From contig NW_019091378.1 in NCBI RefSeq assembly GCF_001949145.1, positions 1,234,379 through 1,298,378 on the forward strand: 64,000 bases of DNA. Direction: 5' to 3'. Below are positions 46,201 to 52,777 of the stretch, piece by piece (the stretch's first letter is position 1; every line of letters starts with the position of its first letter). Origin of the DNA: Acanthaster planci (lineage: Eukaryota > Echinodermata > Asteroidea > Valvatida > Acanthasteridae). Position numbers and translations under genes: made by a program. The notes beneath the pieces are model-generated. The model made no database searches. It was given only the letters and a program-made list of their open reading frames with translations, and was not told the origin of the DNA.

Positions 46201-49173
46201 ATTTTGTGGTCTCTGCAGTTTTAGAAGACAGCGACTCCGAATCTGACGGATCAGGACCCACTTTCAAGCTTCCAGCTGTAAACACCAAGTCCACCACATC
46301 ATCCAACCCTCCAACTCGGAAGGCAGCCCCAAAGAAATCTCCAACCAGGAGGAAGAAATCCAACAGCAAAGAAGGGAGCAGTGGTCAACAGCTCAGCCAG
46401 AAGAGGGCAGGTGTGAGCAGGCCAGGGCATCTAGAGGCTGAGGTAGATGGAGACAGCCAGTCCATGGATAGTGATGATAGGTGAGCAATGGGTACACCTC
46501 TGTTTAGGTCTGACCTCTTGAAACTAAGGTTGTGCATTGTATCTGGTTACCCCAGTAAACCATTTTAAGTGATGGTACCTGTTTCTAGTAAGCAACTTCC
46601 CAAATTAATTAATAACTTCTTAAACAGGAGAAAAGGTTTTTGTCAGGAAATATGAGGTAATAATCCAGGTGATGAACCAAATGTCACTTTTTTGTGTAGT
46701 TTTTTTTACAGTTTATAGTAAGTCTGGTCTGGTCTTGTGTCTGGTCTTGTGTCTGGTCTTGTGATGGTTATGTTTCTGGTCTTGTGACTGGTCTTGTGAT
46801 GGGCTCGTGTCTGGTCTTGGAAGGTCTTGTGACGGTCTTGGGTCTGTTCTTTTGTCTGGTCTTGTGACTGGTCTTGTGATGGTCTCGTGTCTGGTCTTGG
46901 AAGGTCTTGTCAGACCAGAACACTACCAGAACGGTCTGTTCTTGTGATGGTCTTGTGTCTGGTCTTGTGTCTGGTCTTGTGATGGTCTTGTGGTTGGTCT
47001 TGTGATGGTCTTGTGTCTGCTCTTGTGATGGTCTTGTGACTGGTCTTGTCATGGTCATGTGACTTGTTTGTGACGGTCTCAACAACAGTTCTGGTTGTTC
47101 ATAATAATATGTTTTGAAGCAGGATGTACTCCAAGGCACTTGGCATGTCTTGCTTATTTCTTGTGTTTTCTTTTTCATCTAGACCACCAGCTTTGCATGA
47201 CTTCTGAAAATCTGCTTTGTAAATTCTGTGTTTTGCTTTAAACAACCACTCCCCATGTGGGGCATCTTACATGGCATATAAAAGTGTGTTGTAAATGAAG
47301 TCGTCTTAAAAAAGAAGATTGCAGAGAGCAAGCAGTAACTTGATCTTACAGCAGTGGCAGCGGTTGTCATAGTCACTGTCACTACAGTGTCCCCAATCCT
47401 GTTGTCATGTTGTTCAGTGAGTACAGCAACTCCAGAGAATGTCCCGAAGGAACTGATGACGAAGAGGATGACGAGGACTTCTTGGAACCATCTCAGAGGG
47501 TGAGGATAACCGCAGCATCCAAGAAATTTTGAAATCATTCTCACTTTTTATGCACAAGGACTGTGCAAGTTACTACTGGGAAGCACAGCATGTGTTCTTA
47601 CACACCTCTTATTTTGCCAACGTTTGGAGAAATGTCATTTTTTGGGTTGGTTTCCATTTTACCTCAAATTAATTTGTTCAAAAGAGACATCTTTCCCATT
47701 AATTTAAATAGGGTTGTATTTTCATTTAGTGTTAAGTAGTATGTGTATTATTATCCGATGGTTTGATAGCTGCTTGGGATTTTTAACACTTTGTAAATTA
47801 TTGTTTATTGTATTGACTAATTTTCATCTGAATGTGCACAGTGCGCACGCTAGGGCCAGTGATGTTATTTGGTCATCACACAGAAATTGTTGAAGTACTG
47901 TATTGTTTATTTTTCTTCTTCAAGCAGACGGCTGCCAACCTGGAAGAGGCCATTAAAGTCTACATCAAGACCAGGCCTTCCCTCTACGAAAAAATCCTGT
48001 GCTATGAGGTAACGTGACCAATAAAGCTTTTACTCCAAACTTTTTTCTGAAGTTTTCAGTAAGCAAACACCCTGAAAAGACAAGTGGCCAAAGTAACTTG
48101 TTTAGCTTTAACTTTCACCAATGTTTCCTCACTCCCCGAACAGCCCCTTGAGTTGGACAAGTTCCATGCGGAGTTGAAAAGAGCTGGTATCAAATACTCC
48201 AAGAACAAGCTGAGAGAGTTTCTAGACTATCATGTGAGTTTGCAATCAATGTCAGTGAAATCATTTTTAACGGAGACTTATTTTATGTGTAAGATTTTCA
48301 CCTCTGAACCATATCTTGGCAAGGGGAGTTCAGTCTACTTGAAATGCTTTTTTAAAGTGTACTTCATCTGACTGTTGAGGCCGCTGTTAAAGCAAAGTCA
48401 TTAAGACCACCCGCCCCCCAGTTATGGTGGAAGCATTTGTGCAACAGCCATTCAGAAACCATAAGTACACGGCAAGTTCAATCAGCGACAATTTGTCAAC
48501 CACTGTCAGTTTTGCCTGGTGCCCGGTATATATTTTATGCTTAGGTTACCAGTCAAAATCGATCATTGTTTAACCATCTGTCTCTGATTGAACCTGCCCA
48601 TGTCTGTGCATTAGCTGACGTTGTGCTGCCTCCGTTCCTGGCAGACTTCCAGAGTGAAGTACCAGTGTTGGCAGCAAGTCTATTACAGTCCATCACAGTT
48701 TTAAAGTCAAGTTACAGTCTGTTAAAGTGAACTGTGAGAAGAGCATTCCCTTGTCGTTGCTCGTCTTGTCGTTTGTGACTGGACTTGTGAAAGAGCTTGT
48801 GATGAAATGGCAATTTACCTGTGAAAGGATCCCACTGTGAAGGCAAGTTCATACTTCAGGCTAAAGCAAAGCGAACTGACATCAAGAAATGTTGGCCAAA
48901 AAATACACTTGTGTTACAACATGTTCAGGTTTTGTGAATTCGTTGCGCAACTATTTGATCTGATGCCACAAAATCGGGTTAGTGTTCCCTGTCGCAAACT
49001 GGCCTTAACACAGATGTATAGTCAAATGACTTGATTCATCATTAACGTGCTGAGGATATCGCAGTGTTTGACAATACCACTTCCTTCCTCTTCCCCAGGG
49101 TATTACTTTTCGTGTCATCACCAGCAACGCCAACAGACAGGTGAGAAAGCCCAAGAAGGCAAAAAGCAAGTGA
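15205..49173 (+). CDS. SLX4: SLX4 structure-specific endonuclease scaffold (20 coding exons)
   Basis: SLX4 is the nuclear scaffold that binds XPF-ERCC1, MUS81-EME1 and SLX1 for crosslink repair and Holliday junction resolution. I joined 20 exons; every junction keeps phase and the sum is 7,683 nt (2,560 residues; the human protein has 1,834). Domain order: UBZ4-like fingers at 298-321, 373-395 and 421-441; Gly/Ser-rich insert about 468-620; MLR/XPF-binding region about 646-710; BTB about 926-1050; a long acidic, Ser-rich region with SIM-like VVIDL (near 1510) and VILV (near 1925); SAP about 2316-2364; SLX1-binding domain about 2480-2550. The most diagnostic matches to the vertebrate protein are the FCxxCQ finger, the PLLL stretch after the MLR, ITPMPxY before SAP, and GITF in the last exon. 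An in-frame TAG lies just before the ATG, and an acceptor at 15192 implies a 5' UTR exon. The exon 13/14 junction is the least certain. Confidence 0.93.
17102..17128. repeat. ACATGT hexanucleotide run (longest)
   Basis: Four and a half tandem ACATGT units in SLX4 intron 1, the longest run I saw. Confidence 0.85.
18342..18504 (+). CDS. SLX4: SLX4 exon 2: middle UBZ4 finger (5' part)
   Basis: An acidic, charged helix-like segment (FARQLQRREEEKLEEE) is followed by RYFCHLCQRDLSHMNTTRRA, which closely resembles the first UBZ4 finger of vertebrate SLX4. The exon ends after AAC AG. The donor is GC (CAG|GCAAGA) instead of GT, and the finger's last Cys is on the next exon. Confidence 0.9.
19006..19120 (+). 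CDS. SLX4: SLX4 exon 3: end of middle finger, start of last finger
   Basis: Acceptor ATCTCAG; the first base completes Arg394, followed by Cys395, the last ligand of the middle finger. It ends with CPVCGKHFSTKR, the first half of the third finger, at donor AGG|GTGAGG, phase 0. Confidence 0.9.
19443..20080 (+). CDS. SLX4: SLX4 exon 4: end of last finger and Gly/Ser repeat region
   Basis: Begins QRESHLKKCARK, which supplies His437 and Cys441 of the third finger, then LIALVRVQ as in vertebrate SLX4. About 150 residues of Gly/Ser-rich repeats (GGSxGS type) follow, then a basic segment (RGRGGRKGSRGRNG). Donor CACA|GTGAGT, phase 2. Confidence 0.88.
19536..19960 (+). repeat. Degenerate GGA-GGT-TCC coding repeat
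   Basis: Imperfect repeats of GGAGGTTCC or GGAAGTTCC type inside SLX4 exon 4, encoding Gly/Ser runs. The units are diverged, so this is an old expansion that has stayed in frame. Confidence 0.8.
20951..21121 (+). CDS. SLX4: SLX4 exon 5: MLR (XPF-binding) motif
   Basis: Encodes PLDEETQMALALSASLVQQ, aligning with the AMALS core of the MLR that binds XPF in vertebrate SLX4. A Lys/Arg-rich tail follows (GRKKRTGKK). The first base completes a Gln codon from exon 4. Donor ATAA|GTAGGT, phase 2. Confidence 0.88.
22115..22199 (+). CDS. SLX4: SLX4 exon 6: continuation of MLR region
   Basis: Encodes EVPLLLRRTVEERSQVLG and then a hydrophobic helix; it matches the PPLLL segment that follows the MLR in human SLX4. 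Acceptor CTTATCAG, donor CGCAG|GTAAAT, phase 0. Confidence 0.82.
22706..22879 (+). CDS. SLX4: SLX4 exon 7: basic linker
   Basis: A 58-codon exon in phase 0 at both ends, with basic (KRSRVARRHQ) and Ala/Glu-rich segments. Acceptor CATGTAG, donor GGGAAA|GTAAGT. Its support is the phase fit and good splice sites; the sequence itself is not conserved in a way I can recognise. Confidence 0.72.
24401..24586 (+). CDS. SLX4: SLX4 exon 8: conserved LW/FY motif segment
   Basis: Encodes KPVPLWSLASA and then FYVRQLLPVVTPQKPA, which corresponds to the SFLWEGSAL and DFYTARLVPPLVPQRPA segments of human SLX4. Phase 0 at both ends. Donor AATCG|GTAAGG leads into a very G-rich intron of about 9.9 kb. Confidence 0.85.
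24593..24760 (+). other. G-rich intron start with quadruplex potential
   Basis: The first 170 bp of SLX4 intron 8 contain many GGG and GGGG runs at short spacing on the + strand, such as TGGGTGGTAGGGGGTTAG and GGTTGGGTTGGG. The transcribed RNA would carry these runs right after the splice donor. Confidence 0.6.
24958..25134. mobile_element. Foldback element in SLX4 intron 8
   Basis: Inverted arms of about 55 nt. The left arm contains TTCACAATAGTGCACCACCA and the right its near-complement, both extending through GAGTTTG and TTGGCCAATCA. The central unpaired part is about 60 bp. No coding frame, so a MITE is the likely identity. Confidence 0.7.
26830..27505. mobile_element. 676-bp terminal-inverted-repeat element
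   Basis: The ends are inverted copies of about 65 bp beginning TATGGAGGATGAAAAGTGGC. The inside carries further diverged copies of AAAAGTGGCC and AAAAGCAGA motifs, so subterminal repeats are likely. No transposase frame is present. Confidence 0.75.
28576..28866. mobile_element. Near-complete hairpin (foldback) element
   Basis: Two arms of roughly 135 nt are inverted copies, separated by a loop of about 14 nt at 28714-28727. Shared motifs include GGGTACACCATGGAATCA, TTCTTAAAAGAAC and CCAGTGTGCTCTGGCCGTCC. As RNA it would form a long hairpin. It is probably a nonautonomous DNA element. Confidence 0.8.
29019..29441. mobile_element. TTAA-flanked, piggyBac-like MITE
   Basis: TTAA lies directly outside both ends (29015-29018 and 29442-29445). 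The ends are CCCCTTGACGACGGG at the left and, in complement, CCCCTTTGCACCAGG at the right. A TTAA target duplication with CCC-starting ends is the hallmark of piggyBac-type elements. The open frame inside (140 codons) resembles no transposase, so the copy is nonautonomous. Confidence 0.65.
29998..30217 (-). mobile_element. GGGTCC-family MITE, copy 1
   Basis: Inverted ends: GATAATTCCAGAAATAAGGG at the left and the complement of GGGTAATTCCTAAAACTAGG at the right, each followed by GTGTCACATCTGA-type sequence. The copy at 62090-62351 is the same element in opposite orientation and a partial copy lies at 60364-60552. Confidence 0.7.
32092..33021 (-). CDS. Intronless class A (rhodopsin-like) GPCR nested in SLX4 intron 8
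   Basis: Complete 309-codon frame on the minus strand. Seven hydrophobic helices with class A landmarks: Asn42 in TM1, Asp70 in TM2 (LTVSD), Cys97 at the top of TM3 with partner Cys174 in loop 2, DRY at 121-123 ending TM3, Trp149 in TM4, WLP at 251-253 in TM6, and Asn284 with Tyr288 in TM7. N-glycosylation sites are at Asn3 and Asn9. The TM7 motif is NTIIY instead of the usual NPxxY, and the C-terminal tail is only about 20 residues. Loop 3 is short and contains a basic segment (RFRRK). It belongs to the large group of orphan-like rhodopsin receptors; ligand not inferable. Single-exon structure and location inside an intron on the opposite strand suggest retroposition or expansion of an intronless receptor family. 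Confidence 0.92.
   Translation of the reverse strand: MDNSSVHVNATLVDASTVQFTPARYIYMAFLVLDVVLNLTLNAFSLIVLCHVASIQATTKVFLRSLTVSDLGIALLYVLPLLVQQFVPAWRDQRGSCYFEIICGTVLFNVNILSLLLLTADRYASIVHCLRYPAAMTVAKARWLACLPWALATAYTVIYITVAPPTYSEKGRICRYLEETVNFSITMVIILASLLTILALYARIAVIAHGHNRRIAQENQTSWANPVVPLRFRRKSLLTVFLINISLVVTWLPEVIALMIAKTTKKHGALRWTFLIQIASCWLNTIIYYLRHKDFREAAHSILLSCLKK
34526..34750 (+). CDS. SLX4: SLX4 exon 9: pre-BTB linker
   Basis: A 75-codon exon in phase 0 at both ends (acceptor ATTCCACAG, donor AGAAG|GTAAAC). It encodes a Ser-rich stretch, a helical QTLGRTLQILAELAAE segment, and GFILTEEEDREEK. This matches the LVDLAREG...GFVVP part that precedes the BTB in human SLX4. Confidence 0.82.
35551..35715 (+). 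CDS. SLX4: SLX4 exon 10: BTB domain, first half
   Basis: Encodes NILQQLSELVNSKDLCDLHL, a segment with S-DGSVICAHHF, and LISLRCPSLAK. The DLxxxxSDG-xxxxAHxFxLxxRCP pattern is the BTB/POZ core, which mediates SLX4 dimerisation. Phase 0 at both ends. Confidence 0.93.
37568..37722 (+). CDS. SLX4: SLX4 exon 11: BTB domain, second half
   Basis: Encodes LDLQDFSRESVLCALDFIYA, then GKVTV and EDIWKFAKR, the typical second half of a BTB fold (FLxFIYTG-like). Acceptor CATGCAG, donor AAGAG|GTGAGT, phase 2. Confidence 0.92.
38068..41407 (+). CDS. SLX4: SLX4 exon 12: giant 3.3-kb exon, acidic/Ser-rich scaffold region
   Basis: Begins RFSLPQLCDICCKFNSN, the end of the BTB region, then about 1,090 residues rich in Ser, Asp, Glu and Pro with no folded domain visible. 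SIM-like hydrophobic cores flanked by acids occur at DNVVIDLSQDEND (near residue 1510) and EDDVILVSNDGEN (near 1925). A Pro-rich run (PPAPLSPSPPPSP) and many SP/TP and SQ sites suggest CDK and ATM/ATR phosphorylation. Donor TAGAA|GTGAGT, phase 0. Vertebrate SLX4 also has one very large exon here. Confidence 0.93.
42199..42590 (+). CDS. SLX4: SLX4 exon 13: acidic linker (3' end uncertain)
   Basis: Acceptor TGCCTCAG in phase 0. Encodes a Ser/Glu-rich segment with NFSSSDEDSHPPRP. I chose the donor ATCAG|GTTATC at 42590 because its phase 2 fits the strong acceptor of exon 14. A donor at 42520 (CAAA|GTAATT) is an alternative, but it would need a weaker exon 14 acceptor near 43223. Confidence 0.7.
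43256..43433 (+). CDS. SLX4: SLX4 exon 14: start of SAP region
   Basis: Encodes CRFCSEDKC (a Cys cluster), then LSKETIDKLYHPP and ITPMPPYDDMNTPGLK. The last part matches the ITPMPxYxxMxTPxLK lead-in to the SAP domain of vertebrate SLX4. Acceptor AACCCCAG, donor CTGAAG|GTAAAA, phase 0. Confidence 0.88.
43911..44012. repeat. AAGTCAAGTC / ACTTGAGTC degenerate repeat
   Basis: Repeated AAGTC and its complement in about 100 bp of SLX4 intron 14. Related in motif to the ACTCGAGTC cluster at 4224-4330. Confidence 0.55.
44637..44724 (+). CDS. SLX4: SLX4 exon 15: SAP domain
   Basis: Encodes NELKKFGVKPLPKKKARLKL and KEIYSYTHQ, the highly conserved SAP helix-turn-helix that binds MUS81 in vertebrates. 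Acceptor GTGCAG, donor CCAAG|GTATGC, phase 1. Confidence 0.95.
44792..45481. mobile_element. TA-flanked, Tigger/pogo-like nonautonomous element
   Basis: The left end is CAGTGAAACGCCGCTATACC; the right end in complement is CAACGGAACGCCGCTACAAC. TA is present directly outside both ends (44790-44791, 45482-45483). Repeats of CTRTACCGAACA occur near both ends. This fits pogo/Tigger elements of the Tc1-mariner superfamily, and no transposase frame remains. Confidence 0.7.
45840..45955. repeat. Interspersed repeat with CCCAAGGACAC signature
   Basis: The stretch TGCCCAAGGACACC followed by GAGTGGCTGGATTCAAATCC and then CTGACTGCAAGGCCACG resembles a repeat commonly seen in aquatic animal genomes. The family assignment is from memory and is weak. 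It lies in SLX4 intron 15. Confidence 0.4.
46219..46480 (+). CDS. SLX4: SLX4 exon 16: post-SAP basic/Ser-rich linker
   Basis: Begins VLEDSDSESDG, matching the acidic stretch right after SAP in vertebrate SLX4, then a Lys/Ser/Pro-rich segment with TRKAAPKKSPTRRKKS, a likely nuclear localisation signal. Phase 1 in, phase 2 out. Confidence 0.9.
46725..47080. repeat. GGTCTTGTG minisatellite
   Basis: About 25 imperfect units of GGTCTTGTG with CT, AT or TCT spacers (period roughly 9 to 12 bp) in SLX4 intron 16. The minus-strand frame is open by virtue of the repeat (Thr/Arg/Pro/Asp/His-rich), but it is not a gene. Confidence 0.85.
47418..47499 (+). CDS. SLX4: SLX4 exon 17: acidic segment
   Basis: Encodes SEYSNSRECPEGTDDEEDDE and DFLEPSQR. 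The first base completes a codon from exon 16 and the exon ends in phase 0 at AGAGG|GTGAGG. Confidence 0.85.
47928..48008 (+). CDS. SLX4: SLX4 exon 18: SLX1-binding domain, first part
   Basis: Encodes NLEEAIKVYIKTRPSLYEKI then LCYE, aligning with AVLAYIQSQPALYHRILLYQ of human SLX4. An alternative acceptor 3 bp upstream would add one Gln. Phase 0 at both ends. Confidence 0.93.
48144..48233 (+). CDS. SLX4: SLX4 exon 19: SLX1-binding domain, second part
   Basis: Encodes PLELDKFHAELKRAGIKYSK and KLREFLDYH, aligning with FELRELQAELRQNGLRVSSR and LLDFLDTH in human SLX4. Donor CAT|GTGAGT, phase 0. Confidence 0.95.
49099..49173 (+). CDS. SLX4: SLX4 exon 20: C-terminus and stop
   Basis: Encodes GITFRVITSNANRQVRKPKK and AKSK, then TGA at 49171-49173. 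It matches the CITFTT...basic-tail ending of vertebrate SLX4. Acceptor TTCCCCAG. Confidence 0.92.
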   Translation, partial: GITFRVITSNANRQVRKPKKAKSK

Positions 49174-52100
49174 GGCCACGGTATCGGGATCATCTCCTTG
49201 TCTTTACAGTCATCATCAACCAGGAGTATATCTCTTAGAGTGCAATTGGCACAGTGGCCGGATTGAGTGGTGATTTGGGTTTTGTCAATTATGGGCAACT
49301 ATCCACTCTGAGTTTAAGTGTACTCACGTGCGTGCACACAACTCACACCAGACAGAAATTGGTCATGCCTACACAATGCGTCCCTTGGCTAAATTCACAT
49401 AAATTCGAGTTCCAACCAAAGGACCATCATTCTGCCCAAAAAATTCCTTGCTTGGTCCCACTCGGGCAGATAGCTCAACCAGTCATACTTTGTCCAATGA
49501 TTCAACAAATTACCACCCCACTCCACGGCACTAGTTGAGCCATTTTTGCGAATTCCCTCCGTTGCTCACTGTTGCCATCTTGTGCAGTCATTTTCTAGTC
49601 GGTGGTCCAGCCATGCCCCAGGGCTTGGTTCCACAATGGTAGACAAGATATAGTCTAACTGTTCTTTGTTCAAGTGACATTGCTCGATCTGCAGGTACAT
49701 GTATCTATGGTTATTGCACCAACCTCCCCTACAGTAACCTTATATGGTCAAGGAGATTGCTGCGATCATTACATTACAATCTGTGCGTGGCACACATTGC
49801 TCAGTTTTTTTCTCTTCACCTATGAGGGAGTATTGGTATATGGAGCCCATTTGGCTGAATTTTTTGCTAAGCAAAATTACCCTCCCAGCACAATTATGCG
49901 AACAACTAATCACTTTACAACTTGTGAAATTTGTCAAGTAACTGGTTTCTTCTAGGTGTGTATTATCAGCTTATCTGTGAGCTTAGCAGCTTTGGAAAAT
50001 ATGCTCATTGCTGATAGGTTTATGGATCTGGATAAGTCATTCAAACGACAACATGTTTGTCACTATCATGGCAGTCAACCAAGCTGTTGACCTGGAATTG
50101 TAAGAAAATCTGCCTGTGATTTTTGGGTTTTTTTGCATTTACCTAAATAGAGGTTATGCGTTAACGCGTCCTCAGAGGGCAGTAGTCTTGTATCACTGGA
50201 ATAGGCTCGGGTAAACCTTTTGAACACTCACTGTAACTAAATTGAAATAACAAACACAACCTCTGAGTCACTGTGGAGATGTCAGCAGCACATAACCTCT
50301 CTGGTGCAACATGTAGAAAAGTAGGGAACATAGCATGATTTTTGTCCTTTTTATTGGGGACCGAAACTTGAAGAAGGTCTCCAGTTTTTGCTTTCCAGAG
50401 GTAAAGGGAGGTAGCGACACTTTAAAGTTTAATACTTGACATGATTAATTGAAATTCTGAAATACCTCATGCTCATGAATATTCAAAATTTAATTCTGTG
50501 TAGGAAGCAGTGTCAGATGAGAGATTTTTATTGAGAGCAGTGATCTGTGAGAGTTATTTTAACCATGATTCAGTGCACATGAGGAAGATAAAACCTCATG
50601 GCATGTCCTCCTTTAGATCTTAAAAGTGTTTTGTGTGGTTCATCACTTGATTCTCTGTTTGACAAGGGCCATGTTGGACCAGTGACCGTTATTTGCCAAC
50701 CATTGGTCAGTTTTGCTTGGTAACTTGCACAAAACACATTAGCATCAACAAGTGGTTGACAAGCGGTGACTGAACGAACTCGGCCGACATTACCGGGACC
50801 AGCGGAATGATTTTGTATAATTAGAACTTTGTTATATAGAAACTAGAATTCAGAGGATTTTTGACTTTGAAAGTTTGTTTTAGGAATATATAGTGCCATA
50901 TATGTAGTGCCATTCCAAAAAAAAAAGAAGACAATTATGGGTTTGTAAAATCTGATTGATTTTTCTGGTCTTTGAAATCATGCACTTGTATTTTCAAGTC
51001 AACCTTAATGTTTTTTAAGATCACGCATGTTTTATAAGTTCCTGTAAAGGACACACTTCTGTTAATGAAGAGAAATCAGAGCAAATGAGCCCAGAATTAC
51101 TCCACAGTAGTGGTTTGTCTGTAATTCAAGATTAAAATATGAAAAAGGCAAAGGTAACTTGTGGGACTGGAAAGAAGCTCTGAGTTGGAAAGCTAATGGT
51201 TGTCCTGACGTGATGTTTCCAAACTATTTTAAATTTCAGAATTGGTGACAAGTTTATTCAAGGTCTTGTAACATGATATGCAAAAACATTGTTTTGCGAA
51301 GAGAAAATAAAAAAGTTTGTGGAATGAACCTGTGGACATCGTAACCTGTGGTCTTATTTTCTTGTCAGTGTTCAGTGTTAATAATCATGGGAAGAACTAT
51401 CTGGGATGTGTTTCCTTTGTGAGTGCATACAGCATGGGTCATAAGTTACAGTGACAAAACCACAATCTGAAGGCACCAGTTTCCCTTATTGGAGGATTGC
51501 TGGGGGGAGGTCCAACTTATGAGAGGGATTGTGAGTCTGCATGAAATCTTAGGTGAAACTCCAGTTTGCTCCATTTTGCAGTGCACCGATGGGCACATAG
51601 ATCTGGGTTTTTGAGGGTGAAATTTCAACTGCAAGCACGCCTATAAGTCACGTAGCGTCATCCTCTCCCAAACTGATGAAAAATTGAAAATGGTCTTAAC
51701 TTGATGTGTGTTTTGAGGTTCAAGGGGTCCTGCCACATCAACTTGATTTTCTTAATCCTCCCTCTCCAGCATTCAAGTGAATAGATTTTATGAAGGGATT
51801 TCTTAGTACAAATCAAAGGAGGGTTATTACTTCTCTCCTGTTTGCAGCATTTATTATTAAACTGGGCCAAAGCGCCGCTAAGCGGCGCTACGGGATCTAT
51901 GATCATGGCTTTTAATCCGCTGTGCGTTTTTCAGTCTAAAGCAAAGATCGCTAAAGTTTGATATAACGCCCTCTTTTGCCCAAAATAAGTAATGTGCAAA
52001 GTTCAGGTCACGTGATATATACGGAAACGTCGTTCTGGAAACAGATTATTTCATTCTTATATATGGGCAAGCTGTTTAAAATAGTTCATTGTATGGGATT

Positions 52101-52714
52101 CAAGAAATTCTTGATTAAACATTAGTAATAATTGTGGCCCAAAACTAATTTTGAAAAACTAACTGAAACGTAATTATCACGAATAAAACTGTCATTTGAA
52201 ATGATTCTACAGGCTTAATAATGCTGTGGTTTTACAAACACCCCTTTTTAGAAATTGTAGTAGTCTCAAATCCAACAGTGCTTCCACTTGTTACCAGTAC
52301 GTACTGCCTGCAGTATGCAGCAGGTGTAATTGTACGGGAATTTACGAAACATTTTAGAGGAATTCGTTGAGTACCATTGTAATCGTGCAGTTATTAAATG
52401 TTAAAACTCGTGTGCAATTTGGAATTTCTCTCTGGGTGAGAAACTGAGAACTTCACTGTGGAAGCAAGTGACGACATGACCTTGTTTCTAAACTACCTGA
52501 CCACTGTCAAGTGTCATCGTAGTATAGGCTGTGCAGCCTGCATGGACAAATAATATCAACAACCAAGGAATATGGCCGGAATGATGGTTGATTTTACATG
52601 CTTAACTTTCTGTCGTAAATGTACCTACATATTCCAGCCCCAATAGCCTACCAACGAGTGTGATTGAGAATGGAAACTGTGTTTGGACTGAGATTTTGAT
52701 CCTACAAACTCATC
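49174..52714. other. SLX4 3' UTR and intergenic spacer
   Basis: No coding region that I can support. The nearest AATAAA is at 51306-51311, so the 3' UTR could be up to 2.1 kb or use a variant signal nearer the stop. The downstream gene's promoter must lie toward the right end. Confidence 0.45.
51871..51889. repeat. GC-rich perfect hairpin
   Basis: AGCGCCGCT and its complement AGCGGCGCT flank a single A. It stands out in AT-rich DNA about 830 bp before the next gene's start codon. Confidence 0.6.
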
Positions 52715-52777
52715 ATGAACAAAAACGCCCTACACTCCAACTTTGAAGGAGACTTGAAGGTGCTGAAAAGATCCAAG
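52715..52777 (+). CDS. First coding exon of an unidentified downstream gene
   Basis: The ATG at 52715 has A at -3 and encodes 21 residues, MNKNALHSNFEGDLKVLKRS plus K, ending at donor CCAAG|GTGTGC in phase 0. It joins in phase to the exon at 58320. The length is short, so support comes from the phase fit and the coding-like composition only. Confidence 0.5.

Noticed and set aside
46768-47178. 136-codon Thr/Arg/Pro/His frame on the minus strand
   Set aside because: Generated by the GGTCTTGTG minisatellite.
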